Below are positions 26,449-35,431 of a stretch of DNA of 64,000 nucleotides, one piece after another. The notes under the pieces are model-generated. The model saw only the letters and a list, made by a program, of their open reading frames with translations. It was not told where the DNA came from and did not search any database. The position numbers and the translations under genes were made by a program. Each line of letters begins with the position of its first letter. The stretch's first letter is position 1. This DNA is from CAZXWN01 sp964644695 [NCBI: uncultured bacterium] (GTDB taxonomy: Bacteria > UBP4 > UBA4092): the NCBI GenBank assembly GCA_964644695.1, contig CAZXWN010000005.1:47098-111097 (forward strand), written 5' to 3'.

Positions 26449-27384
26449 ATGTACAATGTTGCTATTATTGGTTCCGGTCCTGCCGGATATACAGCCGCTA
26501 TTTATACCGCCCGTGCAAATCTTTCCCCCGTCTTGATTGAAGGGACTCTTCCGGGTGGACAGTTGATGATTACCACTGATATTGAAAATTTTCCAGGATT
26601 TCCAGAAGGTGTCCCGGGGCCTGAATTAATGGACTTATTCAAGAAACAAGCGGAACGATTTGGGACCCAGTATGTTTCAGGCACCATTACCAAGGTAGAT
26701 TTCAGTCAACAACCCTTTAAACTCTGGGTAGATGACTCTCAATTGATTGAAGCAAAAACGGTTATCATCGCAACAGGGGCCTCCGCACAGTGGTTGAATA
26801 TTCCCAGTGAGAAAGAATATATGGGATGTGGTGTTTCTGCCTGCGCCACTTGTGATGGATTCTTCTTCCGAAATAAGGATGTAGCTGTTGTGGGAGGTGG
26901 AGATACCGCACTCGAAGAAGCAAACTTCCTGACCCGTTTTTGTAACAAAGTAACCCTGATCCATCGGCGCGACAAATTACGGGGTTCAAAAATCATGCAA
27001 GACCGCATCTTGAATAATCCGAAAATCCAAGTTGCCTGGAACTCGGTTGTGGATGAAATCCTCGGCAAAGATGATAATGGTCGGAAATATGTAACAGGTC
27101 TTCGTCTTAAAAATACCGTCACCAGTGAATTGTCAGAAATTTCTTTAGATGGCGTTTTTATGGCCATAGGACATCTACCTAACACTGATTTTCTGAAAGG
27201 TCAGTTGGAGTTAGACGAAAAGGGCTATATTGTCCTGAAAAATAATACTTATACATCCGTTCCGGGAGTCTTTGCCTGCGGAGATGTCCAGGATTTACGG
27301 TATCGTCAGGCAATTACCGCCGCAGGTTCCGGGTGTCAGGCTGCCCTGGATACTGAACGGTGGTTGGAAGAACATAACAAGTAA
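26449..27384 (+). CDS. trxB: thioredoxin reductase
   Basis: 311 residues. FAD/NADPH flavoenzyme that reduces thioredoxin. The N-terminal FAD motif is GSGPAGYTAA. The redox-active CATC lies in the middle of the protein (SACATCDGFF), the NADPH motif is GGGDTALEEA, and the C-terminal FAD motif is GVFACGDV. The length is normal for the low-molecular-weight TrxB class. A GAAAGG ribosome site precedes the ATG, and a TATAAT at 26402-26407 is a possible -10. It ends at a bidirectional terminator. Confidence 0.95.
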   Translation: MYNVAIIGSGPAGYTAAIYTARANLSPVLIEGTLPGGQLMITTDIENFPGFPEGVPGPELMDLFKKQAERFGTQYVSGTITKVDFSQQPFKLWVDDSQLIEAKTVIIATGASAQWLNIPSEKEYMGCGVSACATCDGFFFRNKDVAVVGGGDTALEEANFLTRFCNKVTLIHRRDKLRGSKIMQDRILNNPKIQVAWNSVVDEILGKDDNGRKYVTGLRLKNTVTSELSEISLDGVFMAIGHLPNTDFLKGQLELDEKGYIVLKNNTYTSVPGVFACGDVQDLRYRQAITAAGSGCQAALDTERWLEEHNK

Positions 27385-27405
27385 ATCCCCTTTTTACGCA
27401 TAAAT

Positions 27406-27446
27406 AAAAAGACGGCTTTATCTGCAAAAGCCGTCTTTTCTTTTTT
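27406..27446. terminator. bidirectional terminator
   Basis: AAAAAGACGGCTTT and AAAAGCCGTCTTTT pair around a short loop, with T-runs on both strands. It serves convergent trxB and the ferredoxin-reductase-like gene. Confidence 0.9.
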
Positions 27447-27465
27447 ATTCAGATACCGGTAATTA

Positions 27466-28191
27466 TCAGCCCCATCGGTCATAATGGAGCTGCTCTTTCT
27501 GAAAGCCCATTGTTTCCAACACAACACCCAGGTCCTTAATCATCTTTGTTAAACCACAGGCATAAACATCCCATTGTGTTGGGTTAGTAATATTACCCTT
27601 AACCAGCTCTTGAACATAACGGGTTTCACCCTGCCATTTGTCTGGACGGCTGACAGTGGGTACATAATGAAATTGAGGATACTTGTCTGCCCAATCTGAT
27701 AATTCTTTATGGTATAAGAGGTCCGTCTCATATCGAACCCCCATAAATACCCATACCTCCTGATTTTCTAATGTACCCTTGGTATCCATTTCCTTCAAGA
27801 TGGAACGGATGGGAGCAATCCCAGTTCCTGTTGCACAGAAGACAAGTCCGCGAGTGGGTTTCTCTGGAACCAGAAATAATCCATGAGGTCCATCAATATG
27901 AAATCGGGTTTCTTCCGGCTGTGCGTGCATCCAGTTTGAGACATACCCTAATTCAACTCGGTTCAGACAAATTTCGACTAATCCTGACTCCCGGGTCTCC
28001 GATGGCGCAGATGCCAGTGAATAAGCCCTCTTAACAATTTGATCTTCTCGGGGAATGTGGGCTATTACAAATTGCCCTGCCTGATAATCCAAGGGTTCAG
28101 TTTCCACAAAATGAAGATAAAAAGACTTAGTGGAATCACAATGTGAGTCTATTTTCACAACTTCTACCAGTTTCTTCTCTTTAGGTGGCAT
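27466..28191 (-). CDS. ferredoxin-NADP reductase-like flavoprotein
   Basis: 241 residues. Two-domain FNR superfamily: the FAD domain has RAYSLAS (about 55-61), the flavin-stacking R-x-Y-S motif. The NAD(P) domain has GTGIAPIRSIL (about 121-131) and a C-terminal HYDRWG. A beta-barrel start (GQFVIAHIP) precedes the FAD motif. It moves electrons between NAD(P)H and ferredoxin, flavodoxin or an oxygenase-type partner; which one is unclear. The ribosome site is AAAGGAGAT. The gene is divergent from the AhbA-AhbB gene, so a shared redox/heme context is possible. Confidence 0.85.
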   Translation of the reverse strand: MPPKEKKLVEVVKIDSHCDSTKSFYLHFVETEPLDYQAGQFVIAHIPREDQIVKRAYSLASAPSETRESGLVEICLNRVELGYVSNWMHAQPEETRFHIDGPHGLFLVPEKPTRGLVFCATGTGIAPIRSILKEMDTKGTLENQEVWVFMGVRYETDLLYHKELSDWADKYPQFHYVPTVSRPDKWQGETRYVQELVKGNITNPTQWDVYACGLTKMIKDLGVVLETMGFQKEQLHYDRWG

Positions 28192-28211
28192 TCAAATTAT
28201 CTCCTTTTCTC

Positions 28212-28242
28212 CCTCCTCTTTCATGGACAAGGAGGATTTTTT
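28212..28242 (+). terminator. terminator-like hairpin between divergent genes
   Basis: CCTCCT and AGGAGG pair around a 12-base loop and are followed by ATTTTTT on the plus strand. No plus-strand gene ends here; trxB already has its own terminator. It could be an attenuator in a long leader of the AhbA-AhbB gene, or chance pairing with the ribosome site of the minus-strand gene. Confidence 0.3.
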
Positions 28243-28328
28243 CCTTTAATATTTAACATATATAACAATGAAGAACGGCGAGGCGTTCCATTAAGTAATT
28301 CAAGTCAATCTACTGATTTATAGAATCC

Positions 28329-29354
28329 ATGATTACACCTGATTTAAACATAACCGAACGGCGCATCCTGGACCAGATTCAGGCAGGCTTTCCACTTGAA
28401 TCCGAACCCTATAAAGTCCTGGGTAATACCTTGGGGCTAAATAGTTCAGAAATGTTGGAACACATCCGTCAGCTGAAACAGACAGGATACCTCCGCCAAA
28501 TATGTGGGATTTTTGATGGAAAAAGATTGGGATATCATTCTGCTCTGATTGCATTGGAGATTAAACCCGAGAAGATTGAAAACGCCGTAAAAATTATTAA
28601 TGCCCACCCCGGTGTCAGCCACAATTATGCAAGAAATCATGTTTTCAATCTTTGGTTTACCCTGGCGGTTCCAACTCAACAACAATTACAATCTCACGCG
28701 CAGCGAATCAAAGAGCTCTCCGAATGTAAGAGAATGCTTATTCTCCCGGCAATAACCACATATAAGATTGGGGTCCGATTCTCCATGATAGATTCACAGG
28801 AGAAAAATAATAATTATCAGACTCCGAACGTTGTTATACCAAAAAAAAAGATGATGGCGGAAGATATTCCATTTATTCAGATATTACAGGAAGATTTTCC
28901 TGAAAACGAAAAACCCTACGAAGTCATGGCAAAACAGCTCGGGATTACTGAAGAAAACTTACTCCAGAAAATCCATGATTATCTGAAGTGGGGATATATT
29001 CGCAGGGTGGCTGGTTTATTGCACCACCGGAAAGCCGGTTATACAGCAAACGCCATGGTTGTCTGGCAAATCCCACCCAACGAATGTGACGCTATTGGAA
29101 AAATCTTTGCTGCACGAAACTTTGTAACACATTGTTATCAACGGCAGGAAGTCCCAGAATTTCCTTACAGTTTATATACTATGGTCCATGCCCAAACCCA
29201 GGAAGAATGTGAAGAACGAATCCAGTGGTTACAACAAGATGCCGCTGTCTATCCCCACCAAACTATTTATAGTACGCAGGAATTTAAGAAACGGCGCGTA
29301 TTGTATTATTCCCCAATCCTCACTGACTGGGAAAACCAATATGGAATCAGATAA
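28329..29354 (+). CDS. fused siroheme decarboxylase (AhbA-AhbB)
   Basis: 341 residues made of two AsnC/Lrp-like halves. Each half has a helix-turn-helix followed by a ferredoxin-like domain. First half: RQICGIFDGKRLGY (about 57-70). Second half: RRVAGLLHHRKAGYTANAM, the hallmark of AhbB/NirD-L type siroheme decarboxylases. These convert siroheme to didecarboxysiroheme in the alternative (Ahb) heme route or in heme d1 synthesis. AhbA and AhbB are usually separate subunits; here they are one chain. Neither an AhbC/AhbD-like nor a Nir-like gene is in this window, so which product is made is not settled. Confidence 0.85.
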   Translation: MITPDLNITERRILDQIQAGFPLESEPYKVLGNTLGLNSSEMLEHIRQLKQTGYLRQICGIFDGKRLGYHSALIALEIKPEKIENAVKIINAHPGVSHNYARNHVFNLWFTLAVPTQQQLQSHAQRIKELSECKRMLILPAITTYKIGVRFSMIDSQEKNNNYQTPNVVIPKKKMMAEDIPFIQILQEDFPENEKPYEVMAKQLGITEENLLQKIHDYLKWGYIRRVAGLLHHRKAGYTANAMVVWQIPPNECDAIGKIFAARNFVTHCYQRQEVPEFPYSLYTMVHAQTQEECEERIQWLQQDAAVYPHQTIYSTQEFKKRRVLYYSPILTDWENQYGIR

Positions 29355-29496
29355 AATAGATATTGACCCGACAAAACATTCATGTCCCGTCAATCCATAC
29401 GATTCCTGTCCCATATGTGGAAACACCCTGATAGAACTTCATTGTAAACAGGTCTGTTCCAATTGTGGATTCAGGGAAGATTGTACAGACCATTAA
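29341..29496 (+). CDS. 51-residue zinc-ribbon protein
   Basis: An ATG at 29341 opens a frame that overlaps the end of the siroheme decarboxylase gene by 14 bp. The product has many cysteines: CPVNPYDSCPICG (about 15-27) then CKQVCSNCG and a final CTDH. This predicts a zinc ribbon or small metal-binding protein. The cysteine density and overlap suggest translational coupling. No clear Shine-Dalgarno site is visible, so the call is moderate. Confidence 0.55.
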   Translation: MESDKIDIDPTKHSCPVNPYDSCPICGNTLIELHCKQVCSNCGFREDCTDH

Positions 29497-29507
29497 TTGG
29501 AATTAAT

Positions 29508-30173
29508 ATGACCCCTTCAACCTATCAACAGGTACTTTTATTTGACTTTGATGGAACTCTTTTGGATTCTCGAAAAGATTTAGCCAATGCCGTAAACCAT
29601 GCTCGAAACCGGCTTGGATTAGAACCACTGCCAGTATCATTGATTGCCAGCTATATTGGAAACGGTGTTGATGTGCTCCTTAAAAAAGCACTTCATGAAG
29701 TTGATGACGAAACACGACGGATCGCGAAGGGTTATTTTAAATCTCATTATGAAGTTCATTGTACAGATGAAACAAGATTGTATCCGGGTGTCAGAGAAGT
29801 TCTGGATACTTTCAAAAACAGAAAACTGGTATTAGTGAGTAATAAACCCCAGGAATTTTGCCATCAAATCATGGAAGCAGTTGATATCGATCACTACTTT
29901 ACTCTAATCATGGGTGAGGAATCTTGCCCAACTAAAAAACCCGATCCCGGGCCGATTTTAGAAGCCTTAAGACAATTGAATTGCCCCAAAGAAGCAGCCT
30001 GCATGATTGGAGATTGGACTACCGATGTTGAAGCTGGGAAAAAAGCCGGGGTCCATACAATTGCCTGTTTATATGGAATTGGTAAAGTAGAGGAAGTTAA
30101 AAAGGCTGGACCCGAATTTCTGGCACCGACTCCCCTGGACATTATCACTATTATTCAGAGTCTGGAACAGTAA
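29508..30173 (+). CDS. HAD phosphatase, phosphoglycolate phosphatase-like
   Basis: 221 residues from the ATG at 29508. The HAD motifs are complete: DFDGTLLDS (motif I, nucleophile Asp), LVSNKP (motif II), the Lys in KPDPGPI (motif III) and GDWTTDVEAG (motif IV). A helical cap sits between motifs I and II. It is closest to Gph-type phosphoglycolate or related sugar/nucleotide phosphatases, but the substrate cannot be fixed from sequence. An earlier TTG in frame is less likely. It lies 11 bp after the zinc-ribbon gene. Confidence 0.8.
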   Translation: MTPSTYQQVLLFDFDGTLLDSRKDLANAVNHARNRLGLEPLPVSLIASYIGNGVDVLLKKALHEVDDETRRIAKGYFKSHYEVHCTDETRLYPGVREVLDTFKNRKLVLVSNKPQEFCHQIMEAVDIDHYFTLIMGEESCPTKKPDPGPILEALRQLNCPKEAACMIGDWTTDVEAGKKAGVHTIACLYGIGKVEEVKKAGPEFLAPTPLDIITIIQSLEQ

Positions 30174-30521
30174 CCCCATCATTCGCAAAGGTTCGATGTG
30201 AGATTTAATCTGTTTTCCGGGATTTAATATACCGGGAACATCTACCCTATGCCATCTGCCAAATATCTCAATTATTTTACTACCCAACCAACTCACAGCA
30301 CGAAAAGCACGCATTATTCGCTCAACACAGGATTGACATGCCGGGATGTGTATTACTGTATAAAGGCGAATGTGGTAAAATAGTAAGTCCTTTTGTCAGC
30401 CTTTGAGACATAATTATAGTAAACTATATAGATAGTGTGTTTCTGAATCAAAGGGCCGGATGACATTATCCGGACGTTGATTCTTTTGTATGAAAAGTTT
30501 CATTACTTTTATTCAAAGTTT
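30174..30521. other. 348-bp non-coding region with promoters and a small hairpin
   Basis: Contains TTGACA (30333-30338), an 18-bp spacer and TGTATA (30357-30362), a likely promoter for the primase operon. A second possible promoter is TTGAGA near 30402 with TATATA 18 bp later. CCGGAT and ATCCGG (30456-30473) form a six-bp hairpin. No gene is seen. Confidence 0.5.
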
Positions 30522-30962
30522 ATGAAAATAATTATCGATGCGGATGCATGTCCCGTCAAACACTGTGTCATTGAATTGGCCTTTCAAAAGAAAGTGCCTG
30601 TTTTAATGGTGTGTAGTGTGTCGCATCAACTACCTGAGTATCCAAATGTGGTAATAAAACAGGTTGATAATTACCCTCAGGCAGCGGATGTAGCCATTGT
30701 TAATAAGGTTCAGCCGGGAGATATTGTAGTGACAAGTGATGGTGGCCTTGCCGCAATAGTTTTAAGCCGTCAAGCCCGTGCATTGTCATTCCACGGAAAA
30801 GAATATCATCCTGATGAAATAGATGCTGTTTTAAATGAAAGACATCTGACATGGAAATTCCGGAGATCCGGTGGTAAAACCCGGGGACCTAAACCTTTTA
30901 CACATAAAGATGAAGAACGATTCATAAGTACTTTAACCCGAATGATGGGATATTTGATCTAA
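30522..30962 (+). CDS. YaiI/YqxD family protein (DUF188)
   Basis: 146 residues starting at MKIIIDADACP. The family signature DADACP is followed by 'V-x-x-V-D-N-Y-P-Q-A-A-D-V-A-I' and the conserved 'G-D-I-V-V-T-S-D-G-G-L-A' and RGPKPFT segments. The fold is PIN-like and a nuclease role has been suggested, but no activity is established. The start is chosen at the conserved Met; the frame is open 15 codons upstream. It lies 4 bp before dnaG and is probably co-transcribed with dnaG-rpoD. Confidence 0.9.
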   Translation: MKIIIDADACPVKHCVIELAFQKKVPVLMVCSVSHQLPEYPNVVIKQVDNYPQAADVAIVNKVQPGDIVVTSDGGLAAIVLSRQARALSFHGKEYHPDEIDAVLNERHLTWKFRRSGGKTRGPKPFTHKDEERFISTLTRMMGYLI

Positions 30963-30966
30963 CAAC

Positions 30967-32757
30967 ATGTTGCCGTCTGATTTTATTGAAAAAGTTAAGG
31001 AAAATACCGATATCGTTCAATTGATTGGTGAGCATGTAACACTTAAATCATCCGGGCGAAATATGAATGGATTGTGTCCTTTTCATAATGAAAAGACACC
31101 CTCCTTCATGGTTAATCCTGAACGACAGATTTTTAAATGTTTTGGCTGTGGCGAAGGTGGTAATGCTATTCACTTTGTCATGAAATTCCAAAAAATGGAG
31201 TTTATTCCAGCCGTTGAGTATTTGGCTGAAAGAGCTGGATTGGAAGTTCCGCGGCAAGCTGGCCGAGAAAATCTCGATAAAGCAGAAAAAGATATAAAAG
31301 CAATTCGGGAAGTCAATCAATTTGCTCGTGATTATTTTCACCAGGTATTAATGAAAAACCCGAGAGCTGAATCAGCCCGTAAATATCTCTTTGAAAAACG
31401 AAAATTAACCCCTGAGACGGCAGTCTCCTTTCGGTTGGGATATTCCCTGCCAGATTGGGACAGTCTCCTGAAAGAAGCAGGCCGTCAGGGATTTAATACG
31501 TATATATTGGAAAAAGCCGGGTTAATTATTGCCCGACAGTCTGGTAGTTCTGGATATTATGACCGATTCCGCGACCAGGTTATGTTTCCTATTACAGATT
31601 CCCGCGGATTTGTGATTGGTTTCGGTGGCAGATTTCTGGATGCCCGTGAACCCAAATATCTAAACTCACCAGAGACGCCTGTGTTTACCAAGAGCCGTTG
31701 TTTGTATGCTCTTGAACAGGCACAACCAGCAATTAAAGAACTTGGAAAAGCAGTCTTAATGGAAGGATACATGGATGTCCTTTCGGCCCATCAACACGGA
31801 GTCCGAAACGCAGTCGCCACCCTGGGCACGGCCCTGACTCGCGAACACGCGAAACTGTTGCGGCGATACTGTCCTGAAGCTGTGTTGATGTATGATGCCG
31901 ATAAGGCTGGGTTATCTGCGGCCCTGCGGGGCCTGGAACCCCTGTTATCATTAGGATTGGAAGTCCGGGTAGCCTCAATTCCTGAGGGTAAAGACCCTGA
32001 TGAGTACCTGCAAAGCCACTCTCTGGAAGAATTCCAGAAAGTATTAGCAATGGGGCAGGACCCTGTGGAATTTGCTTTGGAATTGGTAATAGCCCAACAT
32101 GGACTATACAGTGTTACGGCCAAGACGAGAGTCATTGATGAAATGCAATCCATTCTGGAAAGAATGGGGCAGCCGGTGGAGAAAGACCTGTATATCCAGA
32201 TTATTGCCAATCGGATTGGGTTAGACAGAAACACGCTTTTGCGTCAGTTCCGTCAAAACTCAAAAAAACCTGGAACGGTTGTTCATCCAGGTGTGGATTC
32301 TCTCGAAATAAGAAGACGTGGAGAAACCCGCATTGAAAGAGAACTATTGAAGTTACTGGTATTTAATCCTGGATATATCACTGCAATCCAGGAAGTCGTT
32401 AAAGACTATGTATTTGCTACAGCAGTGGGCCGGGAGGCGATTATTCCCCTTCTGGCGTGTGATGATCCGTCAACACTGAGAAATGCGGATGACGTCCTAA
32501 ATTATCTTCAGGACATACCCGACGCGGTGAAATGGGTCACAGAAATAATGATGGAAGACCCGCTATCTAATTCAGATGATTATCTGACAGCCTTCCGTCG
32601 GAAAATCACTAAGCTTCGGTTAGATAGAGAAATTAATGAATTACAGGCCCACTTACGACAGGCAGAAAAAGCCAGAGATCTTAAGCAGGTCACTTTATTG
32701 CAAGAAAAAATTCTGGAAATCAAAAAAACTGCCCTTTCAATATCCAAGGTCAGTTAA
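30967..32757 (+). CDS. dnaG: DNA primase
   Basis: 596 residues. Makes RNA primers at the replication fork. The N-terminal zinc-binding domain has Cys37, His40, Cys58 and Cys61 (LCPFH...KCFGCG). The TOPRIM catalytic core has EGYMD (266-270) and the metal-binding DAD (310-312), with GGR after GFGGRF. The C-terminal helicase-binding region is present (about 430-596). Part of the yaiI-dnaG-rpoD unit, the classic macromolecular-synthesis arrangement. Confidence 0.96.
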   Translation: MLPSDFIEKVKENTDIVQLIGEHVTLKSSGRNMNGLCPFHNEKTPSFMVNPERQIFKCFGCGEGGNAIHFVMKFQKMEFIPAVEYLAERAGLEVPRQAGRENLDKAEKDIKAIREVNQFARDYFHQVLMKNPRAESARKYLFEKRKLTPETAVSFRLGYSLPDWDSLLKEAGRQGFNTYILEKAGLIIARQSGSSGYYDRFRDQVMFPITDSRGFVIGFGGRFLDAREPKYLNSPETPVFTKSRCLYALEQAQPAIKELGKAVLMEGYMDVLSAHQHGVRNAVATLGTALTREHAKLLRRYCPEAVLMYDADKAGLSAALRGLEPLLSLGLEVRVASIPEGKDPDEYLQSHSLEEFQKVLAMGQDPVEFALELVIAQHGLYSVTAKTRVIDEMQSILERMGQPVEKDLYIQIIANRIGLDRNTLLRQFRQNSKKPGTVVHPGVDSLEIRRRGETRIERELLKLLVFNPGYITAIQEVVKDYVFATAVGREAIIPLLACDDPSTLRNADDVLNYLQDIPDAVKWVTEIMMEDPLSNSDDYLTAFRRKITKLRLDREINELQAHLRQAEKARDLKQVTLLQEKILEIKKTALSISKVS

Positions 32758-32770
32758 GTAGGAGGATTCA

Positions 32771-35068
32771 ATGGCGAAATCCACTCCAAAAAAAGATTTG
32801 GATAAAAAGAAAAAACAGACGGCATCTCCCGTAAAGGGGAAATCTTCTGTAAAACCAGCACCCAAGAAAAAAGCAGCTTCAAAACCAGTGCCTGCTCGAA
32901 AAAAGACTGCTCCGGTACCGGCAAAGTCGATTAAAAAAGCAGTATCAGAAAAACCGGCAAAGAAAAAAGCTGCAGCAAAACCTGCCGTTGGAAAACCTGT
33001 ATCTAAAAAATCAGCTACAACAAAACCTGTTGTCGAAAAAAAGAAATTAGCGACTAAACCCAAAAACGAAAAACCGGTAAAAGCTGCTAAAGCCCCAGCA
33101 CCTTCGAAACCAGCTAAACCTGTAGCCCAAAAGAGTGTTGAACCAAAACCCGTACCTGTTGTTAAAGAAAAAAAAGACAATCATGTCGGTGTCAAACCAG
33201 AAAAACCCTTAAAACAAACCACAGCTAAAACTAATAAAATTGCAACGATTGTCACTTCCGATGTAAATGCAGGTCTGGAAGCAGTCAAAAAGAAACTTAC
33301 AGCGATTGCTCAGGAAAAAGGAAAAGTAACTTACCAGGATATTCTGGACTCCATTCCTGAAGATCTCCCCCAACAAGAAGCCTTCGATGATATGTTAGCC
33401 GAACTGGGGGATATGGATATTGTTATAGAAGAAATCGAAGGCGCCAGTGCAGAACTACCTTCAGAGATTGAACCCAAGGAAGTTGTACCTTTAGCCATTG
33501 AAGCTATCAAAGGTGACGATCCTGTCCGTATGTATCTCCGAGAAATGGGGAGAACTCCTCTTTTAACCCGCGAAGAGGAGGTTATGTATGCCAAACAGAT
33601 CGAAGCAGGGCGCGGCAAAATAATCTGCTCCATCCTTAAATCTGGCGTACTGGTTCCACAATTAAACAACTTGGTTAAACGGATTGAATCTGGTTCTGCG
33701 GTCATTACTGAAGTATTCCGGCTCGGTCTGGAAGAAAATGACAGTGAAGATCGCGAAAAGATTTTAGCTGGACTTCGTCGGCACATTCATGATCTTGAAA
33801 AGATGATGAACAACTTCTCCGATAAATGCCGAAACATTCCTTGCAGTGACTTGGTGATATTAGAAGAACGATATCATGAAGTAAAAGAACGATTGGCTTT
33901 AGGTAATCGCCGGAGAGATAAAGAAGCTGAAATAAAAGGTCTCCCTAAATCCTTGGCTAAAGTGTTTGATGAATATCTAAAGATGCGCGATAAATTGGAA
34001 GACATGCGACTAAACTTTGATGAAATTGACAAGGTCTCCAATAAAATCAAAGAACATCATCGCTATATTCATTCCCTTAAGTACTCCATAGTATCTGTGG
34101 AGGCAGTAATGGGAATGGACGCAAAGGAATTAGAGGCTCTTCTCAAGGAAAGCAAAAAGAAACTACCTAAGAAACTTCAGGACAAAGTTGATGCTACAAA
34201 ACGTTCACTGGATGAGTTAGCTGAGATTCTTAGCGAAATAAAAGAAACTCAAAAGCTTATTCACGATGAAGAAAGACAATGTGGAAACAAAGCTCCTGAA
34301 TTAGATGAAATGATCAGCCTGATCCATGTTGGACAAAGCGAAGCTCATAACGCCAAGATGCGGGTTGTAGAAGCCAACTTGCGACTTGTCGTTTCTATCG
34401 CCAAAAAATATACTAATCGTGGTCTTCATTTCCTGGATTTAATTCAGGAAGGAAATATTGGTTTAATGCGAGCAGTAGATAAATTTGAATATAAACGTGG
34501 ATACAAATTTTCCACCTACGCAACATGGTGGATCCGTCAGGCTGTAACACGCGCTATCGCAGATCAAGCCCGTACCATCCGAATTCCAGTACACATGATT
34601 GAAACAATTAATAAACTCAATCGTGTTTCCCGGCTATTGGTCCAGGACTTGGGACGCGAGCCCTCTCCGGAAGAAATTGCAAAAGCCATGTCCATGTCTG
34701 TGGATAAAGTTCGTAAAGTTTTCAAAATTGCGCAACAGCCCATTTCTTTAGAAACCCCCATTGGTGAAGATAAAGATTCCCATTTTGGCGATTTTATTGA
34801 AGACCAGAAGGTTGAATCGCCTCTGATGGCAACCACAGATGTCCTTCGTCAAGAACAAATAGAGAAAATACTGAAAACTTTAACTGAGCGAGAAGAAAAG
34901 GTTTTACGGTTAAGATTTGGTATTGGTGATGGTTACCCCAGAACTTTGGAAGAAGTCGGCGCAATATTTAATGTAACCAGGGAGCGCGTTCGTCAGATTG
35001 AAACAAAAGCATTACGCAAACTACGTCATCCCAGTCGGAGTAAGAAACTCCGTGAATTCCTGGAATAA
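32771..35068 (+). CDS. rpoD: primary sigma factor RpoD with long basic N-terminal tail
   Basis: 765 residues. Residues 1 to about 158 are an unusual tail of Lys, Ala, Pro and Val repeats (KKKAA, KPV-type), like a histone H1 tail. Region 1.1 follows at about 166-225, region 1.2 from 250 ([11 protein letters not shown]), a non-conserved insert to about 520, and region 2 with the -10 recognition helix ([16 protein letters not shown]). Region 4 holds the -35 helix ([18 protein letters not shown]). A GGAGG ribosome site precedes the ATG. The many TTGACA/TATAAT promoters in this window fit a standard primary sigma factor. Confidence 0.95.
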   Translation: MAKSTPKKDLDKKKKQTASPVKGKSSVKPAPKKKAASKPVPARKKTAPVPAKSIKKAVSEKPAKKKAAAKPAVGKPVSKKSATTKPVVEKKKLATKPKNEKPVKAAKAPAPSKPAKPVAQKSVEPKPVPVVKEKKDNHVGVKPEKPLKQTTAKTNKIATIVTSDVNAGLEAVKKKLTAIAQEKGKVTYQDILDSIPEDLPQQEAFDDMLAELGDMDIVIEEIEGASAELPSEIEPKEVVPLAIEAIKGDDPVRMYLREMGRTPLLTREEEVMYAKQIEAGRGKIICSILKSGVLVPQLNNLVKRIESGSAVITEVFRLGLEENDSEDREKILAGLRRHIHDLEKMMNNFSDKCRNIPCSDLVILEERYHEVKERLALGNRRRDKEAEIKGLPKSLAKVFDEYLKMRDKLEDMRLNFDEIDKVSNKIKEHHRYIHSLKYSIVSVEAVMGMDAKELEALLKESKKKLPKKLQDKVDATKRSLDELAEILSEIKETQKLIHDEERQCGNKAPELDEMISLIHVGQSEAHNAKMRVVEANLRLVVSIAKKYTNRGLHFLDLIQEGNIGLMRAVDKFEYKRGYKFSTYATWWIRQAVTRAIADQARTIRIPVHMIETINKLNRVSRLLVQDLGREPSPEEIAKAMSMSVDKVRKVFKIAQQPISLETPIGEDKDSHFGDFIEDQKVESPLMATTDVLRQEQIEKILKTLTEREEKVLRLRFGIGDGYPRTLEEVGAIFNVTRERVRQIETKALRKLRHPSRSKKLREFLE

Positions 35069-35108
35069 TTTGCTTGATGCAAATGCTCTTTAAATGAGAT
35101 ATAATCAT

Positions 35109-35145
35109 AAGTCCTCACTGGTTTTATTCAGTGAGGACTTCTTTA
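35109..35145 (+). terminator. rpoD terminator
   Basis: AAGTCCTCACTG and CAGTGAGGACTT form a 12-bp stem around GTTTTATT, followed by CTTTAT. A TATAAT (35100-35105) just upstream could also make this the leader hairpin of the tRNA transcript. Confidence 0.75.
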
Positions 35146-35151
35146 TAGCTT

Positions 35152-35228
35152 GGGCCCATAGCTCAGTTGGTCAGAGCGGAGGACTCATAATCCTTTGGTC
35201 GCAGGTTCGAGTCCTGCTGGGCCCACCA
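35152..35228 (+). tRNA. tRNA with CAU anticodon, probably tRNA-Ile2 (lysidine)
   Basis: A 77-base tRNA with encoded CCA. The acceptor stem is GGGCCCA/TGGGCCC, the anticodon loop is CTCATAA and the T-loop is GGTTCGAGTCC. The CAU anticodon allows Met or the lysidine-modified Ile2 species. The C4-G69 and C5-G68 pairs and the overall match to known Ile2 genes (the GACTCATAATC...TTGGTCGC pattern) favour tRNA-Ile2. A dedicated terminator follows. Confidence 0.9.
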
Positions 35229-35245
35229 CATTTTAGACTATTCGA

Positions 35246-35279
35246 AAACTCCAGGAACAATGTTCCTGGAGTTTTTTTT
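35246..35279 (+). terminator. tRNA terminator, first copy of a repeated element
   Basis: AACTCCAGGAACA and TGTTCCTGGAGTT form a 13-bp stem with an eight-base T-run. The same element, slightly diverged, recurs at 36570-36604 after the next gene. Confidence 0.9.
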
Positions 35280-35431
35280 GTATCCTGGATGGATCTTGAT
35301 CTTGGATATCAGGTCTGATTCAACTTCAACCACTCCAGTCCAATAGACAATTACCTACCTGTGATAAAATCAACAAAATTCGCTCCACATAAATCAACTT
35401 ATCATCAAATCATGTTGTCATAGGTGCAATA

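Noticed and set aside
32737-33180. Minus-strand frame opposite the RpoD tail
   Set aside because: It is the antisense of a low-complexity Lys/Ala/Pro region, which gives Phe/Gly-rich frames by chance.
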